A stretch of 14,562 nt of DNA, taken from NCBI GenBank assembly GCA_025997715.1, contig BNUY01000074.1:1-14562 (forward strand), given 5' to 3'. The stretch is from Spirochaetia bacterium (lineage in GTDB: Bacteria; Spirochaetota; Spirochaetia; Treponematales; Breznakiellaceae). A program made the translations under genes and the position numbers. The notes beneath the pieces were generated by a model, which was not told where the DNA came from, did no database searches, and saw nothing but the letters and a program-made list of their open reading frames with translations. Each line of letters starts with the position of its first letter. Position 1 is the stretch's first letter. Positions 5,245 to 12,581 of this stretch are shown in pieces.

Positions 5245-7404
5245 ATGAGGGGTTCGGCTCCCCGGTTTTCCGCGTTCCTCTTTGTTTCCCTGATTAGCCT
5301 CGCCGGATGCCTTGTGTCATGCGGGGCCGAAACGGTTTTGGGCTTACCCCGTGATGAAGCGGCATCCAGGCTCAAAAAAGGTGACATCACCTTTATCCTC
5401 GACGGTCCCCCGGAAGCGATGGGGGAACTTATCCGGCTTCACGTTTCGGCCCCCTATTACGCCGGGCTTTTGGTTAAAGCCCGTGGGCCTTCGGCCTCCG
5501 GGAATGAAGCCCGGGCCACGGTCCTGTTTGAGACCAGCCTCATAGCGGCCTGCTTAGACGGGAAGGATGGCCGTCTCCAGCGGGAAGCCGCCGGGGAACT
5601 CATGCGGTTCCTCCTGGAATGGGATGTTTCGGAGGTCGAGCGTTTTCTGGGCAGGCTGGAAGGAAAGGGCAGGTCCCTGCTCAGCGCGCCGGCAATCCGG
5701 AGCCTCCGGGCGGCGTGTTTTTATAGGCTGGGGCGCTTTGCCGACATTGAAGAGCTGTATGCGGGTGTGGGGGACCGAAGCCCCTGGGACCGGGCCTTTA
5801 TGCTCCTGGCTGTCGGTGAGGGATCTGCGGCGGACTTCTTTCTGGGGGATGCTTCCCTTGAGGAGGCCCGGCCCTGGGCTCTGGAGGAATTTGGGGACCG
5901 GCTTGCGGAGACGGCCGGAGTGGCAGAGGCGGCGGCCGGTCATGCCGCCATGGTCCGCTCAGCCTACGGCGAAGGGCTGGCCCATTTCCGTGCGACCCTG
6001 GCAGCGGACGAGGGCCTTTTCTTCCGGTATCCCGCGTTGGTGGGGGAACTGGGCCGGGCGTTTCAGTTCGGTTCGGCGCCAAAGGAGGGGTTGACGCTGT
6101 TCCTGGATTGGGATGTCCGCCTCCCGGGAGATAAACCGGAGCTTCGGTACCTCGTTCTTTACTATGCCGGCAGAATCCAGCGCCAGCTCCGGCAGTATGA
6201 CCAGGCGGCGGTGTATTTTGACTGGGCTCTGGACTTTGCCCCGGATGCGCTCCAGGCCGATGCCTGTATATGGTACATTCTCAGCATGAGTTTCCAGGAA
6301 CAGCCCGGGGAAACCGCCGCCCTGATCGGGAATTATATCACCCGGTGGCATCAGGATGATTACTTTGCGGATATCCTGGACCGCCTGGCCCGGTATCTCG
6401 TTGCCAAGCGGCGCTGGGACACCCTTGCGGAGGTTTTTTCCCTAATTGAACCCCGGTCAGATGGAGCCACTATCGCCAAGTACGCCTATATCCTGGGCAG
6501 GGCCGTGTCCGAGGGCCTTATCAAACCCGCCCCCCGGCCTGCGGAGGATTACTTTCGGATAGCCCTGGAGCGGGGGAACACTTCCTTTTACTACCGGGCC
6601 ATGGCCGCTTCTCGGTTGGGGGCAACCGTCATTCCCATTCCAGCGGACCAAAGGTCCGTTGACCAAAAGTCCGATGATTTGAACTTCCTCCTGGGCTTTT
6701 TTGAGTACGGCGCCGCAGGTTTGGCCTATGACTTTATAAAGGACGATACGGACCGGTTCAGCCCCGCAGAACTGCGGACCCTGGCCGCCGCCTTTGCCGC
6801 CGCGGAACACTGGGAGGAATCCATTCGGGTGGTTACCGCCTATGCGGGCCGGGCGGGGTATGTGATGAACAAGCAGGACCTGGTTCTCTACTACCCCCGG
6901 GCCTTTGCGGACCTCGTGGAGCCCCTGGCCCGGGATGCGGATATCCCGGAGGAACTCCTCTTCGGCCTCATCCGTACCGAAAGCGCCTTTGCACCGGGGA
7001 TCCGCTCCCGGGTTGGGGCGGTGGGGCTTACCCAGCTTATGCCCGCCACCGCAGAGGAAATGGCGGACAGGATACGCCGCCGCGGGGGGCCCAATTACGC
7101 CGAGGACGGGAAACTTCACCTGGAGGACCCGGCGGTAAATATTCACCTGGGGGCGGTGTACCTCCGCTACCTTATGGACCGTACCGAAAGTCCTATGATG
7201 GCCCTGCTGGCCTACAATGGCGGCATGGGGCGGCTCCGGCGCTGGCGAAACGCCGAGGCTAAACTCCCCGGGGATCTGTTCCTGGAAACCATCGAGTACA
7301 ACGAAACCCGGGAATACGGCCGGAAGGTTCTGTCCGCCGCCGCCGCCTACGGATATCTGTATTATGATATGACGATGGAAGCGGTTCTTGCCGATACTTG
7401 GTAG
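5245..7404 (+). CDS. Lipoprotein lytic murein transglycosylase (Slt70-like)
   Basis: Periplasmic peptidoglycan-cleaving enzyme of 719 residues that would cut glycan strands with formation of 1,6-anhydro ends. A signal peptide with lipobox L-A-G-C (Cys22; L-V-S-C at Cys26 is an alternative) makes it a lipoprotein. Residues from about 60 to 550 look like an alpha-helical repeat region similar to the Slt70 superhelix. The C-terminal catalytic domain has the Glu in LIRTESAF (Glu579), GLTQLMPAT (594-602) and AYNGG (656-660), all SLT family 1 landmarks. The ATG begins one base after the stop of the LysM gene, with no good SD, so translational coupling is likely; the in-frame region upstream overlaps LysM and is not needed. 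A 15-base tandem duplication lies at 6646-6675. Confidence 0.92.
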   Translation: MRGSAPRFSAFLFVSLISLAGCLVSCGAETVLGLPRDEAASRLKKGDITFILDGPPEAMGELIRLHVSAPYYAGLLVKARGPSASGNEARATVLFETSLIAACLDGKDGRLQREAAGELMRFLLEWDVSEVERFLGRLEGKGRSLLSAPAIRSLRAACFYRLGRFADIEELYAGVGDRSPWDRAFMLLAVGEGSAADFFLGDASLEEARPWALEEFGDRLAETAGVAEAAAGHAAMVRSAYGEGLAHFRATLAADEGLFFRYPALVGELGRAFQFGSAPKEGLTLFLDWDVRLPGDKPELRYLVLYYAGRIQRQLRQYDQAAVYFDWALDFAPDALQADACIWYILSMSFQEQPGETAALIGNYITRWHQDDYFADILDRLARYLVAKRRWDTLAEVFSLIEPRSDGATIAKYAYILGRAVSEGLIKPAPRPAEDYFRIALERGNTSFYYRAMAASRLGATVIPIPADQRSVDQKSDDLNFLLGFFEYGAAGLAYDFIKDDTDRFSPAELRTLAAAFAAAEHWEESIRVVTAYAGRAGYVMNKQDLVLYYPRAFADLVEPLARDADIPEELLFGLIRTESAFAPGIRSRVGAVGLTQLMPATAEEMADRIRRRGGPNYAEDGKLHLEDPAVNIHLGAVYLRYLMDRTESPMMALLAYNGGMGRLRRWRNAEAKLPGDLFLETIEYNETREYGRKVLSAAAAYGYLYYDMTMEAVLADTW
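6646..6675 (+). repeat. Two 15-base tandem copies inside the transglycosylase gene
   Basis: Two copies, 6646-6660 and 6661-6675, are identical at 13 of 15 bases and encode D-Q-R/K-S-V/D twice in the helical region before the catalytic domain. The first copy also makes a palindrome CGGACC-AAA-GGTCCG (6644-6658). It is in frame and looks like a small replication-slippage duplication. Confidence 0.6.
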
Positions 7405-7405
7405 T

Positions 7406-9682
7406 ATGAGCCAGGTGAAGCCCTACCGCATCTTCTCTATCATTGCCGCCCTGGGACTTGCCATTGCAGCGACGCTCTTAGGGATCTCTATCACCGGGGC
7501 GCTCCTCAACAAGCCCGAACTTGCCGGGGGGCCCGGGGATTTCCTGGTGCGTGCCTACGGAGTGCTGGCTTTCATGGTTCCCCTCTATTTTCTAGCCGCC
7601 GCCATCATCCTGGCGGACCCCCATTTCCGGCCGGACCGGATTCTTATCCTCACCGGCAGCATCCTTCCTTTTTTAACCCTGGCCATCGGCTTCTCCTTTC
7701 TCCGGGATTTCAATATCCGTTCCCAGGAATGGACATTTCTCGCGCAAACCGGACGAATCGGTTTTAGCCTGATCATTATCCTCCTGACAGTGATAGAAAG
7801 CTTCCTGATCATGACCTTGACATCCATTGTTTTCCCCGGTCCCGAAGCTATCAAGCGCCCGGGGCCAATCAAGCTCCTGGAACAGTGGGAAGCGCCCAGG
7901 GAAGACGATATGGTGGCGGCGGATAGCGCCGAGGAAGCCGTCCCCGAAGAAGCTGTCTCTGAGGAAGCCGCCTCCGAAGAAGCCGTCCACGATGGAGACA
8001 GTCTTATGGAAACCGGCGGCTTCCTCCTACCGGACTATACCGAAGATCTGATGGTCCCTGAGACGGAGATTTCTCCTGTGGGTGAATCCGCCCAGGATAT
8101 CGAAGCAGACGCCGAAGGTGATGATGAAACGGATGCCCAAAACGATGATATCTATGATGAGAAACCGGCGCTTGCAAGTGTGGAGGCGGTAGTTTCCGAG
8201 GTTCCCGTGGAGAAGGCCCCCGCAAAAGCCTCCAAGCCCAAACACAGGGGGGCCTACAAGGTCCCCGTGGAGGGCATCCTTGAGGAGCGCCCCGACGGTG
8301 AGTACTGGGTCATCGATGACGTCACCCGACAGGCGGGACACACCCTGGAGGACACCCTGGAGGAGTTCAAGATACAGGCGAAGGTCATGAACATCCGCAA
8401 GGGGCCGGTCATTACCATGTACGAGATACTTCCTGCGGCGGGGGTGAAGCTTTCCAAGATAGTGGGACTGGGGGATAATATCGCCCTGCGTCTTGCCGCC
8501 GCCTCCATTCGTATCGTGGCCCCCATCCCCGGTAAACACGCCGTGGGCATCGAGGTCCCCAACGCCAGGCGGAACATCGTGTCCCTGCGGGAACTCATTG
8601 AGGGGGAACTGCGCCGGGAAAGGAGTCGCGACGGGAAGAAGATGGAAATCCCCGTAATCCTGGGTAAGGACATCTCCGGGGAAGCCCAGACCGTGGACCT
8701 GGTATCCATGCCCCACCTGCTTATTGCCGGGTCCACCGGCTCGGGCAAATCGGTCTGCGTCAACGCCATGATCCTCTCCATCCTCTACCAGCGTGCCCCC
8801 GCAGAATGTAAGCTCATCCTCATCGACCCGAAGGTGGTGGAGCTCAAGCTCTACAACGACATCCCCCACCTCCTCACCCCGGTGATCACCGAGCCGAAAA
8901 AGGCTTTTCAGGCGCTACAATACTGCATCTACGAGATGGAACGCCGCTACGCATGCCTGGATTCCATGGGGGTCCGGGACATCCGCAGCTACAACAAGCG
9001 GATCAAAGAACGGAACATGGCAACGGAACACATGCCCTACATCGTGGTGATAATCGACGAGTTTGCCGACCTTATGGCCACCACCGGCAAGGAACTGGAG
9101 AGTACCGTGGCCCGCCTTGCCGCCATGAGCCGCGCCGTGGGCATTCACCTGGTCCTTGCCACCCAGCGCCCCTCCATCGACGTGATCACCGGCCTCATCA
9201 AGGCCAACATCCCCAGCCGCATCGCCTTCATGGTTGCCGGCAAGATTGACAGCCGCATCATCATCGACATGGTGGGGGCGGAAAAACTGCTGGGCAAGGG
9301 GGACATGCTCTACGCCGGTGTGGTGGACCCCTTCCCCGTCCGCATCCAGGGCGCCTTTGTGTCCGATGAAGAGGTGGAACGGGTGGTGGAGCACGTCAAA
9401 ACCCTGGGGGAGCCCGACTATATCGACGACGAGATTTTCATTGACGATGATGATGAAGACATGGAGCCCTCCCTGTTTGATAACGGCGAGGACCCCCTCT
9501 ACGAAAAAGCCCTGGAAATCGTGATGCAGCAGCACAAGGCCAGCGCCAGTTACATCCAGCGGCGGCTTAAGGTCGGCTACAACCGGGCGGCAAGGCTGGT
9601 GGAATTAATGGAACGCAACGGCGTGGTTGGGCCGGCCCAGGGGTCAAAGCCGCGGGAATTGCTGCGAAACCCCTCTTTGTAG
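7406..9682 (+). CDS. ftsK: DNA translocase FtsK/SpoIIIE
   Basis: Septum-located ATP-driven DNA pump that clears and resolves chromosome termini during division; 758 residues. The N-terminal 150 residues hold about four transmembrane helices. An acidic, low-complexity linker (about 165-280) includes four E-E-A repeats. The alpha region (HTLEDTLEEF, PGKHAVGIEVPN) is followed by Walker A GSTGSGKS (442-449) and Walker B VVIIDEFADL (about 547-556). The C-terminal gamma winged helix at about 698-750 (YIQRRLKVGYNRAARLVELME) is the DNA-sequence reader. The ATG lies one base after the stop of the transglycosylase gene, in the same TAGTATGAG arrangement as the previous junction, and lacks an SD; an upstream in-frame start at 7388 overlaps the previous gene and is less likely. 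Family certain. Confidence 0.96.
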   Translation: MSQVKPYRIFSIIAALGLAIAATLLGISITGALLNKPELAGGPGDFLVRAYGVLAFMVPLYFLAAAIILADPHFRPDRILILTGSILPFLTLAIGFSFLRDFNIRSQEWTFLAQTGRIGFSLIIILLTVIESFLIMTLTSIVFPGPEAIKRPGPIKLLEQWEAPREDDMVAADSAEEAVPEEAVSEEAASEEAVHDGDSLMETGGFLLPDYTEDLMVPETEISPVGESAQDIEADAEGDDETDAQNDDIYDEKPALASVEAVVSEVPVEKAPAKASKPKHRGAYKVPVEGILEERPDGEYWVIDDVTRQAGHTLEDTLEEFKIQAKVMNIRKGPVITMYEILPAAGVKLSKIVGLGDNIALRLAAASIRIVAPIPGKHAVGIEVPNARRNIVSLRELIEGELRRERSRDGKKMEIPVILGKDISGEAQTVDLVSMPHLLIAGSTGSGKSVCVNAMILSILYQRAPAECKLILIDPKVVELKLYNDIPHLLTPVITEPKKAFQALQYCIYEMERRYACLDSMGVRDIRSYNKRIKERNMATEHMPYIVVIIDEFADLMATTGKELESTVARLAAMSRAVGIHLVLATQRPSIDVITGLIKANIPSRIAFMVAGKIDSRIIIDMVGAEKLLGKGDMLYAGVVDPFPVRIQGAFVSDEEVERVVEHVKTLGEPDYIDDEIFIDDDDEDMEPSLFDNGEDPLYEKALEIVMQQHKASASYIQRRLKVGYNRAARLVELMERNGVVGPAQGSKPRELLRNPSL
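7931..7990 (+). repeat. Four 15-base repeats in the FtsK linker
   Basis: Four consecutive 15-base units (7931, 7946, 7961, 7976) encode E-E-A-V/A-X four times in the acidic linker between membrane domain and motor. Third-position differences among copies show that they are not a very recent expansion. Linkers of FtsK proteins are known to vary in length and composition. Confidence 0.75.
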
Positions 9683-9685
9683 GGT

Positions 9686-10207
9686 TCACCATTTCCGTAC
9701 TGCCGAAGCAACCGGTTCGTAGGTCATACAGATTATTTGCCCCGTCTTTACATCAATGGCCTTTACCCGTAAATAATCTACTTTACCGAGGTTGGTAATT
9801 GCACCGGTTATCACTATATCCGCGCCAAGCACCCATCCCGCTGGAATTGTCTGGTCATCAGAAATCCCGCCCGGCGATTGGAATTTCTGTCCCCCTCTTC
9901 GTGTTGAAAAACTTGTTTTATCAATAATAATGAATTTGCCGGTTTCTACTATTGTTCTTACTAACAGAGCTGACATATACTCGCTTCGTGAGGTTTGTTT
10001 TGGCTTTTTACCGCTATTCGTTATTTCATGAATGTCTAAAATAGCCACCCTTGATTCAGGTTTTACATTTTTGGATATAGCATCCCTGGCGATTGCAACA
10101 TTTTGATCCATGTTTTTTTTCGTTTCTCCGCTGATAGACACACATGAAACCAGTACGAAAAAAGGGATACTGAGAAAGGTATATCGTATTAGAGACCGAT
10201 ATTTCAT
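9686..10207 (-). CDS. Small lipoprotein, CsgG/LpoB-like fold
   Basis: Envelope lipoprotein of 173 residues. The signal has basic residues, a hydrophobic core and lipobox L-V-S-C with Cys22. The mature part has features of the CsgG/FlgO/LpoB superfamily: SRVAILDIHEI, a central SEYMSALLVRTIVETGKFIIID helix-strand unit, and WVLGADIVITGAITN near the end. LpoB activates a penicillin-binding protein from the outer membrane, and CsgG forms a secretion pore. The short length and single domain fit an LpoB-like or orphan member better than CsgG. AGGAGG (10220-10225) is 12 bases before the ATG, under a strong promoter. The gene is convergent with ftsK with only 3 bases between the stops. The superfamily call is by eye; the partner is unknown. 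Confidence 0.75.
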   Translation of the reverse strand: MKYRSLIRYTFLSIPFFVLVSCVSISGETKKNMDQNVAIARDAISKNVKPESRVAILDIHEITNSGKKPKQTSRSEYMSALLVRTIVETGKFIIIDKTSFSTRRGGQKFQSPGGISDDQTIPAGWVLGADIVITGAITNLGKVDYLRVKAIDVKTGQIICMTYEPVASAVRKW

Positions 10208-10229
10208 TTTAAAACCACTCCTCCTGTAT

Positions 10230-10258
10230 AGTATAGCTCAATTTGCTTTTCATATCAA
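10230..10258 (-). promoter_or_regulatory. Strong sigma-70 promoter of the CsgG/LpoB-like lipoprotein gene
   Basis: On the minus strand TTGATA (10253-10258), a 17-base spacer and TATACT (10230-10235) form a near-consensus promoter. Transcription should begin around 10223, that is, inside the AGGAGG ribosome site (10220-10225), giving a leader of only about 16 bases. Confidence 0.7.
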
Positions 10259-10302
10259 TGATGTATTTGTCCCGGCCCCTTCCCACTTTTCCCAAAAACA
10301 GG

Positions 10303-10308
10303 TATAAA
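10303..10308 (+). promoter_or_regulatory. -10 element just before the DEAD-box gene
   Basis: TATAAA at 10303-10308 ends 8 bases before the ATG at 10317; a second option, TATACT, lies at 10309-10314. The matching -35 position (10280-10285, TTCCCA) is weak. No Shine-Dalgarno sequence precedes the ATG. If this -10 is used, the mRNA would start at or within two bases of the start codon. Confidence 0.4.
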
Positions 10309-10316
10309 TATACTAC

Positions 10317-12248
10317 ATGGAATTCAGTGAATTTAACCTGCACCCCGACCTCCAACGGGGCATAGCGGAGATGGGGTATGTTACCTGCATGCCCGTACAG
10401 GAACAGGTGCTTGCCAGCGCCTTTGGAGGCCAGGATCTTTACGTGCAATCCCAGACCGGCACGGGAAAAACCGCCGCTTATCTGATTGTCATATTTCAGC
10501 GCCTCCTTTCGGAACCCCTTATAAACGGCAAAAAGGCTATCATCATGGTCCCCACCCGGGAACTGGCGGTTCAGGTGGAGGAGGAAGCGAAGCAGTTGGG
10601 CAAATACCTCCCCTTTGTGGCGGGGAGCTTCTACGGCGGGGTTGGCTACGGGGCGCAGCAGGAATTGCTTCGGCATAACGCCCAAATCCTGGTGGGAACC
10701 CCTGGCCGGGTGCTGGATTTGAACAGTTCTGGGTACATGAACCTCATGGATATCGCCTTTTTGATACTGGACGAGGCGGATCGTATGTTCGACATGGGCT
10801 TTTACCCGGATTTGCGGAAGCTTATCAAGGTGGTGCCCCCGTCGGACCGGCGGCAGACCATGCTTTTCAGCGCCACCCTCAACGCCTGGGTGAAAAACCT
10901 CGCCTGGGAGTATACCAAGGCCCCCCATGAAATCGAGATTGAGCCGGAAACGGTGACCGTGGAGGAGATCGAGCAGGTTCTCTACCATGTACACAGCGAT
11001 GATAAGATGCGGTTCCTCCTGGGGCTTCTGGAACGGGAAAAGCCCGAAAGCGCCATCATTTTTTGCAACACCAAGCGCTATACCGAAATTGTGGCCAAAC
11101 GCCTGGAGCTAAACGGTATTGATTGTGAATTCATCATGGGGGATCTGCCCCAGATAAAACGGCTCAAAATTATTGAGGACGTAAAGGCCGGCAAGACCCG
11201 CTTCCTGGTGGCCACCGATGTGGCTGCCCGCGGCCTGGACATTGACGACCTTGCCATGGTGATCAACTACGACCTCCCGGTGGAGGCCGAAAACTACGTC
11301 CACCGCATTGGCCGTACCGCCCGTGCCGGAAAATCCGGAAAGGCGGTTTCCTTTGCCAGCGAGCAGGATGTCTATGAACTGCCGGACATCGAACGGTATA
11401 TTGGAAAGAAGATCCCCGCCGTCTTTGCCGACGATTCCCTGTTAGGGGAGGACAAGAGCGAGGGTATGCGTATCCGTACCGATAACTACGAGGATCGGGG
11501 TCGCCGCGATGACCGGGGTCACCGGGATGATCGGGTGGGGCGCGGTTTTGGCGACCGCCACGGCGGACGACACAGTGGTCAAGGAGACCATCGCGCCGGA
11601 CGGCGGCATGACGGCCCCCGCCACGGCGAAGGTCACCGGCAGGGAGATGGCGGTTTCATTGATGGGCGGGGGCATCGTGCAGACGGCGGTTCCGGCGGAG
11701 GCCGGGGACGCCATGCGGACGGCGGCCCCCGTCATGGAGAACCCTATCATGGCCGGGAACGGCCCGGATACGCCGAGGCCGGCGGGGAGGGGAATAGGGA
11801 TAATGGCCGTCGGTACGATGGACATGGACAGCGGGATTCCCCCGAACTGGCTAATCTTTCCTATGAAGAGCGGATGGCCTACTACAAGCAGAAGTACGAG
11901 GGAAAGCCCGGGGTGGAGAGCCGTCAACGGGGCCAGGGCCGGGACGCTGCGGGCGCCCAAAGGGGCGGAGAACGGCGTGATGGCGGAGGCCGGAAACCGA
12001 GGGAGCAGCGGGATGGCGGAGATCAGAGAGCCCCGGAGAGAGCCGGCGGGCAAAGGCCCGGCGAGGTTCATAGCCGGAGGTCAGGCGGGAAACGGCGGAA
12101 CGGCGGGGATCAGAGGCCAGGCGGTCAAGCCAAGAGACCAAGCCAAGGCGCACAGCCGCCGGCTGGGCAGGCGGTACCGCAGACTGCGGCTAAAACGGGC
12201 ATATTGGGCAAGATTCTGGGGATATTCAAGAATAAATCGAAAGCCTGA
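10317..12248 (+). CDS. DEAD-box ATP-dependent RNA helicase with long RG/RD/H-rich tail
   Basis: RNA-unwinding ATPase, 643 residues, probably used in ribosome assembly or mRNA turnover. Every core motif is visible: Q motif with Gln28, motif I QTGTGKT (Lys51), PTRELA, TPGR, DEAD (152-155), SAT, IIFCNT, ATDVAARGLDID and HRIGRTARAG (329-338). The start fits because the Q-motif aromatic (Phe6) needs this N-terminus. From about residue 380 the protein turns into a disordered tail of some 250 residues rich in Arg, Gly, Asp and His. The tail is broken by a more ordered island around 508-531 (YEERMAYYKQKYEG) and ends in TGILGKILGIFKNKSKA. RhlE/CsdA-type helicases have similar but usually shorter basic tails. 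The tail DNA is strongly GC-rich, which produces long spurious frames on both strands. No terminator is seen after the stop. Confidence 0.95.
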   Translation: MEFSEFNLHPDLQRGIAEMGYVTCMPVQEQVLASAFGGQDLYVQSQTGTGKTAAYLIVIFQRLLSEPLINGKKAIIMVPTRELAVQVEEEAKQLGKYLPFVAGSFYGGVGYGAQQELLRHNAQILVGTPGRVLDLNSSGYMNLMDIAFLILDEADRMFDMGFYPDLRKLIKVVPPSDRRQTMLFSATLNAWVKNLAWEYTKAPHEIEIEPETVTVEEIEQVLYHVHSDDKMRFLLGLLEREKPESAIIFCNTKRYTEIVAKRLELNGIDCEFIMGDLPQIKRLKIIEDVKAGKTRFLVATDVAARGLDIDDLAMVINYDLPVEAENYVHRIGRTARAGKSGKAVSFASEQDVYELPDIERYIGKKIPAVFADDSLLGEDKSEGMRIRTDNYEDRGRRDDRGHRDDRVGRGFGDRHGGRHSGQGDHRAGRRHDGPRHGEGHRQGDGGFIDGRGHRADGGSGGGRGRHADGGPRHGEPYHGRERPGYAEAGGEGNRDNGRRYDGHGQRDSPELANLSYEERMAYYKQKYEGKPGVESRQRGQGRDAAGAQRGGERRDGGGRKPREQRDGGDQRAPERAGGQRPGEVHSRRSGGKRRNGGDQRPGGQAKRPSQGAQPPAGQAVPQTAAKTGILGKILGIFKNKSKA

Positions 12249-12265
12249 TGTTAATTGTAAATAAA

Positions 12266-12301
12266 TATATTGACATTGCGCATAAATTTATATACAATAT
12301 A
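12266..12301 (+). promoter_or_regulatory. Promoter with overlapping operator-like palindrome for the toxin-antitoxin locus
   Basis: TTGACA (12270-12275), a 17-base spacer and TACAAT (12293-12298, 5 of 6) make a strong promoter. A 7-base inverted repeat, TATATTG (12266-12272) and CAATATA (12295-12301), covers both boxes, as expected for an antitoxin or antitoxin-toxin operator. Transcription would begin near 12305, at the AAGGGG ribosome site (12305-12310). Confidence 0.65.
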
Positions 12302-12317
12302 GCCAAGGGGCACAAAG

Positions 12318-12578
12318 ATGGCACAGACCAATATCAATATCCGAATGGACGAGAGCTTAAAGCAGCAGGCGGAATCGCTTTTCAGCGAGTTAGGTATGAA
12401 TATCAGCACGGCGTTCAATATTTTTGTGCGCCAGGTGATTCGGCAGAAGAAGATCCCCTTCGAGATCAGCGCGGACAGTGATCCCTTCTACAGCGAATCC
12501 AACATGAAGGTTCTGCTGCAATCCATAAAGGAAGCGGATGAGGGGAAATTAACTGCCCATGAATTGATTGAGGTATAG
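12318..12578 (+). CDS. RelB/DinJ-family antitoxin
   Basis: Antitoxin of 86 residues, the typical size. The N-terminal ribbon-helix-helix runs from NINIRMDESLKQQAESLFSEL to GMNISTAFNIFVRQV, a pattern seen in RelB/DinJ proteins, and would bind the operator as a dimer. The C-terminal 35 residues (PFEISADSDPFYSE onward) should wrap the toxin. AAGGGG (12305-12310) stands 7 bases before the ATG. The frame is intact and its promoter looks functional, although the adjoining toxin gene is broken. The downstream toxin belongs to the YoeB family, which more often pairs with Phd/YefM antitoxins. Confidence 0.88.
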   Translation: MAQTNINIRMDESLKQQAESLFSELGMNISTAFNIFVRQVIRQKKIPFEISADSDPFYSESNMKVLLQSIKEADEGKLTAHELIEV

Positions 12579-12581
12579 CCG

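Noticed and set aside
6644..6658. CGGACC-AAA-GGTCCG palindrome as a regulatory site
   Set aside because: It lies inside the transglycosylase coding sequence and arises from the 15-base duplication there.
8027..9535. Long minus-strand frames opposite ftsK (280 and 206 residues)
   Set aside because: They are antisense shadows of strongly biased ftsK codons without signals or known domains.
11509..12264. 251-residue plus-strand frame overlapping the helicase tail, plus a 209-residue minus-strand frame at 11442-12071
   Set aside because: Both come from the GC-rich, repetitive codon pattern of the Arg/Gly tail and have no recognisable domain or ribosome site.
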